Part shown: positions 16,782 through 25,291 of the stretch, piece by piece
Layout: every line of letters begins with the position of its first letter
Position numbering within the stretch: the first letter of the stretch is position 1
Source: LC029 sp036676475
GTDB taxonomy: Bacteria; Bacillota; Bacilli; Aneurinibacillales; RAOX-1
Assembly: GCA_036676475.1 (NCBI GenBank)
Contig: JAKFCU010000011.1
Coordinates: 1-35,458 of the forward strand
Direction of reading: 5' to 3'
DNA: 35,458 bases
Notes under the pieces: model-generated
What the model was told of the DNA's origin: nothing
Databases searched by the model: none
The model's input: the letters and a program-made list of their open reading frames with translations, nothing else
Made by a program: the position numbers and the translations under genes

Positions 16782-18191
16782 TTATATCTCTAGCTTCGAA
16801 AGCTTATATTGTAAGGTTTGCCTCGGAATGCCTAGATGCTTGGCAGCCTTCATAATGTTGCCGTTTGACCGTTCTATCGCTTTTCGGATCATCTGCTCTT
16901 CCACTTGTTGTAAGGCATCTCGTAAAGGAAGATCCTCTAGAAGGAGACCGGTAGTCGCTGCTGAAGGGGTAGGACGAAAATTCAGCGGCATGTCCTCCAT
17001 TTCAATAGTATTCCCTTCCACCAAATTCATCGCTGCCTCAATAGTATGCTCCAACTCTCTCACATTTCCTGGCCAGTCATGGCTTGCCAACTGTTTTTCG
17101 ACTTCCCGGCTGAGTCCGGTCACTTGCTTTCCAAAGCGATAATTAAACTTCTGGATAAAATGCTGGGTTAACAACGAAATATCTTCTTTTCTTTCACGAA
17201 GCGTGGGAATTCGGAAAACCATAACGTGCAGCCGATAATAAAGGTCTGAGCGCAACCGGCCTTCCTTGACGGCTTGCTGGGGATCTTCATTGAGTGCGGC
17301 AATGATACGCACATCGATGGTGTTTTCTGTGCTCCCCCCCACTCGACGCACCCGACCTTCTTGTATCACCCTGAGTAACTTCGCTTGCAGCTCCATCGGC
17401 ATACTGTTGATTTCATCCAGAAAAAGCGTGCCCCCATGTGCTAGCTCAAATAATCCCGGCCGGTTTTCCGCTCCGGTAAAGCTCCCTTTTACCGTTCCAA
17501 ACAGGATTCCTTCTAATAGAGTAGCCGGTAACGCCGCACAGTTTTGGGCGATAAAAGGGGCACTACTTCGCGGAGAAGCATTATGGATCGATTGCACCAA
17601 TAGCTCCTTGCCTGTTCCCGTTTCCCCCATAATCAAGATGGGTGACGTGGTTTTCGCTGCCTTTAATCCAAGCTTTTTTAGCTGCTCCATCTCCTTGCTT
17701 TGTGATATTAAATCGGAAAATGAATATTTTGCTCCATTCTCCCCTAATTGTGGCGGCACCTTCCCTGGCTTTTTCTGTTTAAGTACGATTTGCGCCTGCA
17801 GATCCAAGAGTTTTTCCGATAGCTCTTTCACTTTGGAAATGTCCTTGGCTACTTCCACAGCCCCCATACGTTTTCCATCCAAAAAAAGGGGAAGCGTGGT
17901 ATTCACGGTAACGACCTGTTTTCCCCGTATATTGGTATACCTTTGGTGCTGATGATAGATCGGTTCCTTGCTTTCAATTACCTTCAGCAGCGTGCTAGTT
18001 TCTACATCAAGGGAAGGAAACACTTCAAGCAAATGCTTCCCCAGTACCTCCTCTTCCTTCAGTCCATCGAGCTGTGCTGCTACATGATTATAAAAAATCG
18101 TGATTCCCCGCTCATCGACCGCATGAATCCCTTCATCAATGGCTCCCAAAATGGCTTTTAACGTTTCGCTCGTGATAGGTACATTCGTCAT
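16782..18191 (-). CDS. Sigma-54-dependent activator, RocR-like
   Basis: This enhancer-binding protein has 469 residues. An N-terminal PAS domain (residues about 8-125, starting ILGAIDEGIHAVDERG) precedes a central AAA+ domain with Walker A GETGTGKE, the sigma-54 contact loop as GSFTGA rather than GAFTGA, and Walker B GGTLFLDEIN. The C-terminal Fis-type helix-turn-helix reads NGNIMKAAKHLGIPRQTLQY. Overall it resembles RocR, the arginine/ornithine-responsive activator of B. subtilis. It lies immediately upstream of kamA in the same direction, and kamA has a sigma-54 promoter, so it probably activates kamA. The inducer is not known. Confidence 0.92.
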   Translation of the reverse strand: MTNVPITSETLKAILGAIDEGIHAVDERGITIFYNHVAAQLDGLKEEEVLGKHLLEVFPSLDVETSTLLKVIESKEPIYHQHQRYTNIRGKQVVTVNTTLPLFLDGKRMGAVEVAKDISKVKELSEKLLDLQAQIVLKQKKPGKVPPQLGENGAKYSFSDLISQSKEMEQLKKLGLKAAKTTSPILIMGETGTGKELLVQSIHNASPRSSAPFIAQNCAALPATLLEGILFGTVKGSFTGAENRPGLFELAHGGTLFLDEINSMPMELQAKLLRVIQEGRVRRVGGSTENTIDVRIIAALNEDPQQAVKEGRLRSDLYYRLHVMVFRIPTLRERKEDISLLTQHFIQKFNYRFGKQVTGLSREVEKQLASHDWPGNVRELEHTIEAAMNLVEGNTIEMEDMPLNFRPTPSAATTGLLLEDLPLRDALQQVEEQMIRKAIERSNGNIMKAAKHLGIPRQTLQYKLSKLEI

Positions 18192-18265
18192 AGCAAGTCC
18201 ACCTCCTTACATGAGACAAGTTGCTAATTTTTAAGCGATGTGCCGATTTTCAGGCATTAACTTTA

Positions 18266-18300
18266 AAGGCTGACCCTTTTTCTAGGATCAGCCTTATTTT
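18266..18300 (-). terminator. Terminator after argS
   Basis: AAGGCTGA and TCAGCCTT form the stem, with additional partial pairing inside. The T tract is short on the minus strand and better on the plus strand. It separates argS from the activator gene. Confidence 0.6.
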
Positions 18301-18304
18301 CGTT

Positions 18305-19975
18305 TTACATTTTTTCCGGAGCACTGACTCCAATCACTCTAAGGGCATTAACAAGCGTAATCCGTACCGCTTGCAGAAGCTTCAAGCGAGCAATGGTCAG
18401 AGCTTGATCTTCTGTCACCACTGGTGCTGCATTATAGAAGCTATGGAAGATTGTAGCCAGCTCATGCACATAACGCACGATTCGGTGAGGGGCAAACTGT
18501 TCAGCAGCTAGGCTGATTTCTTCAGGGAATTGACCCATTTTCTTCAAAAGTTCCATTTCCTTTTCAGAGTCGAGCAGGTTCAAATCAGCTTTCGCTGTTT
18601 CCCACTGGATTCCTTCTTCTGCTGCTTTACGGAAAATGCTGCAGATTCGGGCATGGGCATACTGCACATAAAATACTGGATTTTCATTAGATTTGGAGAC
18701 GGCCAGGTCCATATCAAAATCCAAGTGAGCATCCGAGCTTCTCATCGTAAAGAAGTAGCGTACCGCATCGGTTCCCACTTCTTCCATCAGATCGCGCATC
18801 GTAACAGCCTTCCCCGTCCGCTTGGACATTTTCACCTTTTCTCCACCTTGGTACAAGCTGACCATTTGATTAATAATAACCTGAAGCTGATCCGCATTAT
18901 AGCCTAAGGCTTGCATAGCTGCTTTCATCCGTGGAATGTACCCATGATGGTCAGCTCCCCAAATGTTAATCAGCTGTTCAAAACCACGGGAAAACTTATC
19001 CTGATGATACGCGATATCCGGTGTTAAATAGGTGTAGCTTCCATCATTTTTAATCAAGACACGGTCTTTGTCATCGCCAAAATCAGTGGAGCGCAGCCAA
19101 GTAGCCCCATCCTGATCAAACACATAGCCACGATCGCGAAGCTTGTCCACGATCGCTTCAACCGATCCATTTTCATAGAGTGAGGTTTCACTGAACCACA
19201 CATCGAATTCAACCCCAAAGTCTTTTAAATCGTGCTTCAGCTTCGCCAATTCTTTCTTTAAGCCATACTCGCGGAAGAATTGAAATCTTTCGTCATCCGA
19301 TAGCTGTACATATCGGTTGCCTGCTTCATTGACTAGCTCCCGTCCAAATTCAACAATATCCTGTCCATGGTAGCCGTCCTCCGGCATAGGGGCTTCCATC
19401 CCTAGCGCTTGCTTGTAACGAGCTTCAATGGAGTAGGCCAGGTTAGCGATCTGATTTCCAGCATCGTTAATATAATATTCACGGGATACGTTAAAGCCAG
19501 CCCGATCTAACACGTTGCACAGAGCATCCCCGACTGCTGCTCCTCTAGCATGTCCAAGATGAAGGCTTCCTGTTGGATTGGCACTGACAAACTCCACTTG
19601 AAGCTTCTTGTTTTGTCCAAATGAAGTTCGCCCATACCTTTCTCCTTCCTCAATCACTTGAGGAATGATATCTGTAAGATAAGAATTATTCATGTGGAAA
19701 TTAATAAATCCAGGACCCGCAATTTCCACTTTCGATACATGGACCTGCTCCGCTTGGAATTGCTCCACTATAGCTTCAGCAATTTGCCTCGGCGGCTTTT
19801 TAGCCATCTTGGTGAGCTGCATCGCAATGTTGGTGGCATAATCGCCGTGAGTTTTCTCCTTCGGCATTTCCAGCACAAACGAGGGAATTTGCTCCGCTTC
19901 CACTACACCCGCTTTGGCAACAGCATGCTTGATTTCTTGAATAATTGATTCCTTCACCTTTTCTACAATATTCAT
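18305..19975 (-). CDS. argS: Arginyl-tRNA synthetase
   Basis: This class I synthetase has 556 residues and charges tRNA-Arg. The N-terminal ArgS-specific domain occupies about 90 residues. The HIGH-type motif is in NPTGSLHLGHARGAAVGD and the KMSKR loop is in GEKVKMSKRTGKAVTMRDL. The DALR anticodon-binding domain follows to the C-terminus. Its ATG directly abuts the TAG stop of the upstream DUF1934 gene, so the two are translationally coupled, as with ywiB-argS in B. subtilis. Confidence 0.97.
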   Translation of the reverse strand: MNIVEKVKESIIQEIKHAVAKAGVVEAEQIPSFVLEMPKEKTHGDYATNIAMQLTKMAKKPPRQIAEAIVEQFQAEQVHVSKVEIAGPGFINFHMNNSYLTDIIPQVIEEGERYGRTSFGQNKKLQVEFVSANPTGSLHLGHARGAAVGDALCNVLDRAGFNVSREYYINDAGNQIANLAYSIEARYKQALGMEAPMPEDGYHGQDIVEFGRELVNEAGNRYVQLSDDERFQFFREYGLKKELAKLKHDLKDFGVEFDVWFSETSLYENGSVEAIVDKLRDRGYVFDQDGATWLRSTDFGDDKDRVLIKNDGSYTYLTPDIAYHQDKFSRGFEQLINIWGADHHGYIPRMKAAMQALGYNADQLQVIINQMVSLYQGGEKVKMSKRTGKAVTMRDLMEEVGTDAVRYFFTMRSSDAHLDFDMDLAVSKSNENPVFYVQYAHARICSIFRKAAEEGIQWETAKADLNLLDSEKEMELLKKMGQFPEEISLAAEQFAPHRIVRYVHELATIFHSFYNAAPVVTEDQALTIARLKLLQAVRITLVNALRVIGVSAPEKM

Positions 19976-20371
19976 CTAAATAACCTCCATATTCATCGCT
20001 ATTTCATAGCGTCCCATGTCTTCACCGTTCAGCTTCAGGCGGTACACAAGAAGGAATTGATCCTCTGTTCCCGTCACCTGCTCCGTCTTGGTTTCCATCC
20101 ACATCATGCCAAAGGGGCCCTCATACTTCCCTTCTGTCCACTGGCCCACAATATATTCCTGTCGCATGCGAATCGCTCCCGTTCGAATGATGGTAGCCAT
20201 TCCCTTGTTTACTTTGATCGTTGATGAAACCTCTTGGTTTTCTCCCAGATCTTCTTTGTAAACATAGTACCATCCCTCTCCTTTGGAAAACTGCTTTCCA
20301 AAGCATGTCTGTTCGATGGTTTGTCCCTGTTGCTTCATCTTGGTCGAAATATGTATTTTAACCTGTTGCAT
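19976..20371 (-). CDS. ywiB: DUF1934 beta-barrel protein YwiB
   Basis: This DUF1934 family protein has 131 residues; the family has a calycin-like beta-barrel fold and no established function. The ATG at 20371 is chosen because AGGGTGAT precedes it; a longer frame reaching 20497 lacks a good ribosome site and adds 42 residues unlike the family. The sequence is rich in beta-strand patterns (GWYYVYKEDL, EYIVGQWTEGKYEGPFGMMW). Its stop abuts the argS start. Confidence 0.88.
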   Translation of the reverse strand: MQQVKIHISTKMKQQGQTIEQTCFGKQFSKGEGWYYVYKEDLGENQEVSSTIKVNKGMATIIRTGAIRMRQEYIVGQWTEGKYEGPFGMMWMETKTEQVTGTEDQFLLVYRLKLNGEDMGRYEIAMNMEVI

Positions 20372-20537
20372 GGTTATCACCCTAAAATCCCGTATTCTAC
20401 TTATTTTAGGCATTTTTTCGAGGAAAAACAAGAAGGGCTTAGAGAAATATGGAATTCCTGAGTTGGAAAAAGAATAAACTAGGTAAAGGCCGGTCATTAC
20501 GGCTATTCATCTCATCAAAGAAGGGAGGTCTGATTCA

Positions 20538-20666
20538 ATGCCAAACAATACGAAGGATACTTGTGTCTATTGCGGGGGTGAGTTAACGAAATGGGAAGCC
20601 ATCCGCAGCCACTGCTGGGACTGCAATGAATTGATCTCCGACACATATCACGAGATGGAGGAATAA
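20538..20666 (+). CDS. Small CxxC...CxxC protein (42 aa)
   Basis: This short gene reads MPNNTKDTCVYCGGELTKWE and ends DCNELISDTYHEMEE. The pairs CVYC and CWDC, 21 residues apart, suggest a zinc ribbon. A strong AAGGGAGG lies eight bases before the ATG, and a hairpin with a short T tract follows the stop. No family is recognised. It is divergent from ywiB-argS. Confidence 0.75.
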   Translation: MPNNTKDTCVYCGGELTKWEAIRSHCWDCNELISDTYHEMEE

Positions 20667-20672
20667 GTTTGG

Positions 20673-20705
20673 AGCTTGGCCCAGTGGAAAGTCGCTGGGT
20701 CCTTT
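20673..20705. terminator. Hairpin between small gene and NERD fragment
   Basis: GGCCCAG and CTGGGTCC flank a ten-base loop, followed by CCTTTAATT on the plus strand. It lies between two convergent genes. Confidence 0.5.
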
Positions 20706-20967
20706 AATTAATGAGGGTATCCATTTGGAAAACCCTATCCTGATAGATTAAGCGGAGATTTTGGAAGATGTAATAGTCCTTTTCCGGTAGGAACTTCAGA
20801 TGATAATCTAATTCTAATTCTAATTCTCCCCGATAGCCTGCTCTGATTTTTTTTAGATTTTTAGTGATTTTTTCCCGTTTTTGATGATTGGGGCGGAGAC
20901 TTCGAAGTAAGGCTTCTTCTTGTTTTAATCTGAGTGGAAATTCACGCATTTTTTGAAACAATAGCAT
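20704..20967 (-). pseudogene. Truncated NERD-domain protein
   Basis: This 87-residue frame resembles the start of NERD (nuclease-related) proteins: REFPLRLKQEEALLRSLRPN, GYRGELELELDYHL, then QNLRLIYQDRVFQMDTLIN. In full-length proteins the equivalent of FQIDTLL is followed by the conserved EVKN strand and a C-terminal region; here a stop follows at once. An AAGGAGG site precedes the ATG, so the start is intact and the gene appears 3'-truncated. A short functional version cannot be excluded. Confidence 0.6.
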
Positions 20968-21034
20968 ACCTCCTTTTTATACTTCTCCATGTATGATTCG
21001 CTATCAAGTATCAAATTCCTGTTTACCAAAAATA

Positions 21035-21117
21035 TATCGGCGAAAATCGAAAGGTTATCAGCGAAAATACTCAGATATCAGCTAAAACCACCCTGTTATC
21101 AGCGATCGCTGATATCA
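21035..21117. repeat. Four tandem ~20-bp TATCAGCGAAAA repeats
   Basis: The units start at 21035, 21056, 21076 and 21097 and begin TATCGGCGAAAAT, TATCAGCGAAAAT, TATCAGCTAAAAC and TATCAGCGATCGC. The last unit is a perfect 18-bp palindrome, TATCAGCGATCGCTGATA. The period is 20-21 bp, about two helical turns. The function is unknown. Confidence 0.7.
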
Positions 21118-21118
21118 A

Positions 21119-21145
21119 CAAAAGGATGGCTGAAGCCAGCCATCC
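21119..21145 (-). terminator. Terminator after speB
   Basis: On the minus strand GGATGGCT and AGCCATCC flank a six-base loop and are followed by TTTTG. Confidence 0.85.
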
Positions 21146-21160
21146 TCTCCCATTTACCAT

Positions 21161-22030
21161 CTATTTCACAAAAGTCAGTAGCATCTCACGAACCATCTTC
21201 GACGCAACGATCTGCGTCATCTCACTTGCATCATAGACAGGAGCGACTTCCACAAGATCGCATCCAACTACATTAATTCCCGCTTCCCCAATCGCATGTA
21301 TGGAAGCCAGCAACTCTTTAGATGTAATTCCACCCGCCTCGGTTGTTCCTGTTCCAGGCGCAGCCGAAGGGTCCAACACATCGATATCAATGGTCAGGTA
21401 GACCGGACGATTACCGATGGTCGGAAGAACCTTCTTTAAAGGCTCCAACACATCGAACTTAAACAAGTTCATATTGGTTTTCGCCCATTCAAATTCCTCT
21501 TTCAACCCCGAACGAATACCGAACGAGTAAACGTTTTTTCCACCCATTAAATCGCAAGCTTTTTTAATCGGCGTGGCATGGGAAAAAGGCTCTCCTTCAT
21601 AATGATCCCGAAGGTCGGTATGCGCGTCAAAATGGAACAACACTAAATCAGGATGCTTTTTATACATTTCCTCTATGATAGGCCAAGATACTAAATGCTC
21701 TCCGCCCAAGCCAACCGGGAATTTATCGTCTGCCAACAATTTACCAACAAACTCGCGGATTTGATCTAAGCTGCGACCTGGATTTCCAAAAGCTAACGGA
21801 ATATCCCCCGCATCAAAATAGCTGATCTCTTCCAAATGGCGATCGACATAAGGGCTATATTCCTCTAAACCGATCGAAACTTCACGAATGCGGGCAGGGC
21901 CAAAACGGGAGCCCGGACGGAAACTCACAGTAAAATCCATCGGCATGCCATAAATCACAGCTTGCGCCTTTTCATAATCCTGCTGAGCCCCGATAAAAAT
22001 ATTGCCGGAATAGGCTTCATCAAATCTCAT
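21161..22030 (-). CDS. speB: Agmatinase
   Basis: This ureohydrolase has 289 residues and hydrolyses agmatine to putrescine and urea. The binuclear manganese ligands are visible in GGEHL, HFDAHTDLRD and TIDIDVLDPS. The N-terminus MRFDEAYSGNIFIG matches B. subtilis SpeB, so the ATG at 22030 is chosen over a TTG two codons upstream; AGAAGGGG precedes it. It lies 50 bp after speE and would supply the putrescine used by SpeE. Confidence 0.95.
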   Translation of the reverse strand: MRFDEAYSGNIFIGAQQDYEKAQAVIYGMPMDFTVSFRPGSRFGPARIREVSIGLEEYSPYVDRHLEEISYFDAGDIPLAFGNPGRSLDQIREFVGKLLADDKFPVGLGGEHLVSWPIIEEMYKKHPDLVLFHFDAHTDLRDHYEGEPFSHATPIKKACDLMGGKNVYSFGIRSGLKEEFEWAKTNMNLFKFDVLEPLKKVLPTIGNRPVYLTIDIDVLDPSAAPGTGTTEAGGITSKELLASIHAIGEAGINVVGCDLVEVAPVYDASEMTQIVASKMVREMLLTFVK

Positions 22031-22080
22031 CGTCAATACCCCTTCTCTCTTGTCTTGCTGGAATGCACCTGTTGTGTCCC

Positions 22081-22911
22081 TTACTCAACCATTGCTTTGA
22101 CAAACTTCGGAAGCTTAAAGCAAGCCTGATGAAGTTCAGGAGAATAATATTTCGTTGGAAGGTCTTTGATATCCTCTTCCTTCACGGATACTGGATCATA
22201 CTTCTTCGATCCGAGGGTGAACGTCCACATCCCGGATGGATAGGTAGGAATATTGGCAATATAAGTGCGAGTAATCGGGAAGATTTCACGAACATCTTTG
22301 TTCACCTTCTGAATCAAATCCGCTTTAAACCAAGGGTTATCGGTTTGTGCCACGAAAATGCCATCCTCTTTTAAAGCCTCATAAATTCCTTGATAGAAAC
22401 CACGCTCAAATAAAGGTGCAGCAGGCCCAACGGGCTCGGTAGAATCCACCATGATCACATCATACAAATCCTTGCTCTTGATGATGTGCATAAAGCCATC
22501 ATCCACCTTCACCTCTACTCGAGGATTGTCCAATTCTCCGGCAATCTCCGGAAGGTACTTCTTGGAGTATTCGATCACCTTGCCATCGATTTCAACCAAA
22601 ACCGCCTTCTCCACTTTTTCATGCTTTAAAATTTCACGAATTACGCCACCGTCTCCGCCACCAACAACCAAAACAGTTTTAGGATTGGGATGGGTGTTCA
22701 GGACAGGATGGGCGACCATTTCATGATAAACAAACTCGTCTACCTTGCTTGTCATCACCATGCCATCTAATATAAGCATATTACCGAATTCTTCAGTTTC
22801 CACCATTTCTAATTTTTGAAAATCAGTTTGTTCCGTATGTAAAGTCTTGTTGATCTTAATTGTAATCCCAAAGTTTTCGGTTTGCTTTTCTGTAAACCAA
22901 TGTCCTCCCAT
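22081..22911 (-). CDS. speE: Polyamine aminopropyltransferase (spermidine synthase)
   Basis: This protein has 276 residues and transfers the aminopropyl group of decarboxylated SAM to putrescine. The glycine-rich site VVGGGDGGVIREILKH and the catalytic-region VDSTEPVGPA are present. The length matches short bacterial SpeE. It forms a two-gene operon with speB and is divergent from the PBP gene, as in B. subtilis. Confidence 0.96.
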   Translation of the reverse strand: MGGHWFTEKQTENFGITIKINKTLHTEQTDFQKLEMVETEEFGNMLILDGMVMTSKVDEFVYHEMVAHPVLNTHPNPKTVLVVGGGDGGVIREILKHEKVEKAVLVEIDGKVIEYSKKYLPEIAGELDNPRVEVKVDDGFMHIIKSKDLYDVIMVDSTEPVGPAAPLFERGFYQGIYEALKEDGIFVAQTDNPWFKADLIQKVNKDVREIFPITRTYIANIPTYPSGMWTFTLGSKKYDPVSVKEEDIKDLPTKYYSPELHQACFKLPKFVKAMVE

Positions 22912-22981
22912 GCACCATTCCTCATTTCTTTTATTTTACACAGTTAAGGCTATTGTTTGCCCTCCCTGATAAATTTATCCT

Positions 22982-23015
22982 AAAGAAACCTTTGCTGGGC
23001 CAAGCCTTTGGCGTG
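22982..23015 (+). repeat. SR2 dispersed repeat, copy B
   Basis: AAAGAAACCTTTGCTGGGCC followed by AAGCCTTTGGCGTGA is a diverged copy. The loop and left arm differ from the other copies; the AAGCCTTTGGCG end is conserved. Confidence 0.55.
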
Positions 23016-23072
23016 AACAAAAACACAGATCTCATTATATGCGCTCGTATGTACAGATGCAATAGAATAAGA

Positions 23073-23102
23073 GTATAAGATTTAATAGAATTCCCCATAA
23101 TG
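23073..23102 (+). promoter_or_regulatory. SigG/SigF-like promoter of the PBP gene
   Basis: GTATA, an 18-bp spacer, then CATAATG resembles the forespore consensus GMATR-N18-CATNHTA with one mismatch in each box. It fits the forespore role of the B. subtilis PbpG protein. Confidence 0.45.
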
Positions 23103-23121
23103 GAAATAGATATGCATATTT

Positions 23122-23174
23122 TAAGAAAGCTACTGGCGTTAGCCTTATGCGTATAATTCTTTCCGATAAATATT
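23122..23174 (+). repeat. SR1 dispersed repeat, copy d
   Basis: A full but diverged copy lies in the PBP leader in sense orientation. It reads TAAGAAAGCTACTGGCGTTA and carries one inserted base in the first hairpin. Confidence 0.88.
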
Positions 23175-23195
23175 AGAAAGGGGGCCCTATATCCC

Positions 23196-25232
23196 ATGGA
23201 AGTCATTCAGAGCATACCGCTTCGACGTATATTTCAATTCATGAAAAAGTCTTTTTTAATCGGACTCATCCTTTTTTTTATTGCCGTCGTCATCATGAGC
23301 TTCTTCCTGCTCTATTTACGATCCCAGCCGCTTCCTCCATCCATCATTGAACAGACCACTTCTATCTATGCAGAAAATGGAGAGGTCATCGACACTCTGT
23401 TTGGGGGTGAAAATCGTACAGTTGTTCCTTTAGAGAAAATTCCTCAGCCACTTATTGAAGCTACGATCTCTATAGAAGACAAAAACTTTTACAGCCATAT
23501 TGGGTTTGATTTCAAGCGGCTAGCCCGAGCGATCATGGTCGATATCCAACATATGGCTAAGGTTCAAGGGGCCAGTACATTGACCCAACAGCTCGCACGA
23601 AATCTTTATCTCACCTTGGACAAGACCTGGGAGCGAAAAATTCGGGAAGCTATCCTAACCGTACAATTGGAACTGAATTATAGTAAAAATCAACTCTTAT
23701 CGATGTATCTAAACGAAATTTATTACGGCCATGCCGCTTATGGTGTGCAAGCTGCTGCTAAAACCTTTTTTGGAAAGGATGTATCTGAGCTAACCCTAGC
23801 AGAATCCTCCCTGTTGGCCGGCGTTCCCAAAGGCCCAGGATTGTATTCACCCTACTTGGATATGGAGAAGGCGAAAAACAGACAGCGTATCGTCCTTAAC
23901 GCCATGGTGGAGCAGCAATTTATAAGCATGGAAGAGGCCGATCTAGCATATGCCATGGAAATTAAGTTGGCTGGTTTGGTTCCATCAGAAGAAAAAGTCA
24001 TTGCTCCTTATTTCCGTGATTATATTACGTATCTCGTCAAAGAAAAGTATCAAATTTCCGAGGAACAACTGATTCATGGGGGGCTAAAAATCTACACGAC
24101 CCTCGATCCAGTGATGCAGGAAAAGGCGGAAAAAGTAGTGGAAAAATATTTACCAAAAGACCGGCCATTACAAGCAGCTTTAATAGCGATGGATCCGCGG
24201 ACGGGTGCAATCAAAGCAATGGTGGGAGGAAGAGATTATAAAAAGAGCCAATACAATCGGGTGTTTGCCAAACGCCAGCCAGGTTCATCCTTTAAACCTT
24301 TTCTTTATTTGGCCGCTTTGGAGAATGGATTTACCCCCATTACCAAGTTGAAAAGTGAACCCACCGTCTTCACCTATGGTCAAGATAAGGAATATACACC
24401 GAAAAACTTTGGCGATTCTTATCCAAATGACTTCATTACCTTGCAACAAGCGATTTCGCGATCGGACAATATCTATGCCGTAAAAACCAATATGCTGCTT
24501 GGGGAAGTCAAGCTAGTGGACGCGGCCAATCGATTAGGCATTGAAAGTGAGTTGTCCCCGCTTCCTTCCTTGGCCTTGGGAACGATCCCTGTGTCGCCCA
24601 TGGAAATGGCGGTTGCTTACTCCACCTTGGCTAACCTTGGAGAAAAAGTGGCACCCGTTGCCATCATAAAAATTGAAGATCAGGAAGGAACGATCCTAGT
24701 CGAAGAGAAAACAGTAAAAACCCGGGTAGCAGAACCGATTCCCACCTTCCTCCTCACTAACCTGATGCAAACGGTCTTTGAGGAAGGAGGTACGGGCTTC
24801 CGCGTATCCAATCAATTGCATCGTCCGGTGGCTGGAAAAACCGGGACCACCGATTACGATTCCTGGTTAGTAGGCTTTACCCCACAGCTTACCCTTTCGA
24901 TATGGACAGGGTATGATGAGGGAACAAAAATAGATCCGATTAATGACTCGCGCCTGGCCGTTCCACTTTGGGCAGAGTTCATGGAAGCCGCCCTTTCGGA
25001 CAAACCACCTTCTTTATTTAGTGTTCCGGATGGGGTTCATTCGATTTACATCAACCCGCAAAATAACAAGCTGGCGACAGCCTACTGCCCAACTTCTGAA
25101 CTGGTGTATTTCGCAAACGGTACCGAACCGACCGAATATTGCACCGAACATGCTCCAAACGGAGCTGTTCCCAATCAGCCAAGTGAAGAAAAGAAGGATT
25201 CATCGTTCTGGAAACGGATTTGGAATTGGTAA
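23196..25232 (+). CDS. pbpG: Class A penicillin-binding protein, PbpG (PBP2d)-like
   Basis: This bifunctional peptidoglycan synthase has 678 residues. A short cytoplasmic tail and a membrane anchor (residues about 18-45) precede the GT51 glycosyltransferase (IEDKNFYSHIGFD with the catalytic Glu, then GASTLTQQLARN). The transpeptidase domain has SxxK as SSFK, SxN as SDN and KTGT in AGKTGTTDYDS. Its place beside speE-speB and its length match B. subtilis PbpG, which acts in the forespore during spore peptidoglycan assembly. The start ATG is 11 bp after AGAAAGGGGG. The TAA stop overlaps a partial SR1 repeat. Confidence 0.93.
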   Translation: MEVIQSIPLRRIFQFMKKSFLIGLILFFIAVVIMSFFLLYLRSQPLPPSIIEQTTSIYAENGEVIDTLFGGENRTVVPLEKIPQPLIEATISIEDKNFYSHIGFDFKRLARAIMVDIQHMAKVQGASTLTQQLARNLYLTLDKTWERKIREAILTVQLELNYSKNQLLSMYLNEIYYGHAAYGVQAAAKTFFGKDVSELTLAESSLLAGVPKGPGLYSPYLDMEKAKNRQRIVLNAMVEQQFISMEEADLAYAMEIKLAGLVPSEEKVIAPYFRDYITYLVKEKYQISEEQLIHGGLKIYTTLDPVMQEKAEKVVEKYLPKDRPLQAALIAMDPRTGAIKAMVGGRDYKKSQYNRVFAKRQPGSSFKPFLYLAALENGFTPITKLKSEPTVFTYGQDKEYTPKNFGDSYPNDFITLQQAISRSDNIYAVKTNMLLGEVKLVDAANRLGIESELSPLPSLALGTIPVSPMEMAVAYSTLANLGEKVAPVAIIKIEDQEGTILVEEKTVKTRVAEPIPTFLLTNLMQTVFEEGGTGFRVSNQLHRPVAGKTGTTDYDSWLVGFTPQLTLSIWTGYDEGTKIDPINDSRLAVPLWAEFMEAALSDKPPSLFSVPDGVHSIYINPQNNKLATAYCPTSELVYFANGTEPTEYCTEHAPNGAVPNQPSEEKKDSSFWKRIWNW

Positions 25233-25249
25233 TGCGTATAATACTTTCT
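25230..25249 (+). repeat. SR1 dispersed repeat, partial copy e
   Basis: Only the central part is present: TAATGCGTATAATACTTTC. Its first three bases are the PBP stop codon. Confidence 0.7.
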
Positions 25250-25253
25250 GTAA

Positions 25254-25285
25254 AAAGAGGCTGACCCTTATGAGTCAGCCTCTTT
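25254..25285 (+). terminator. Terminator between convergent genes
   Basis: AAAGAGGCTGAC and GTCAGCCTCTTT form a perfect 12-bp stem. It lies between the PBP gene and the gene at 25292, and can serve both strands. Confidence 0.88.
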
Positions 25286-25291
25286 CCTTAT

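Noticed and set aside
17266..17952. Plus-strand reading frame of 228 codons
   Set aside because: It is antisense to the sigma-54 activator, with composition typical of a shadow frame.
21035..21117. CRISPR or phage attachment site
   Set aside because: The units are contiguous without spacers and no integrase gene is nearby.
22931..23206. Minus-strand frame of 91 codons between speE and the PBP gene
   Set aside because: It runs through SR1, SR2 and the PBP promoter and has no family resemblance or good ribosome site.
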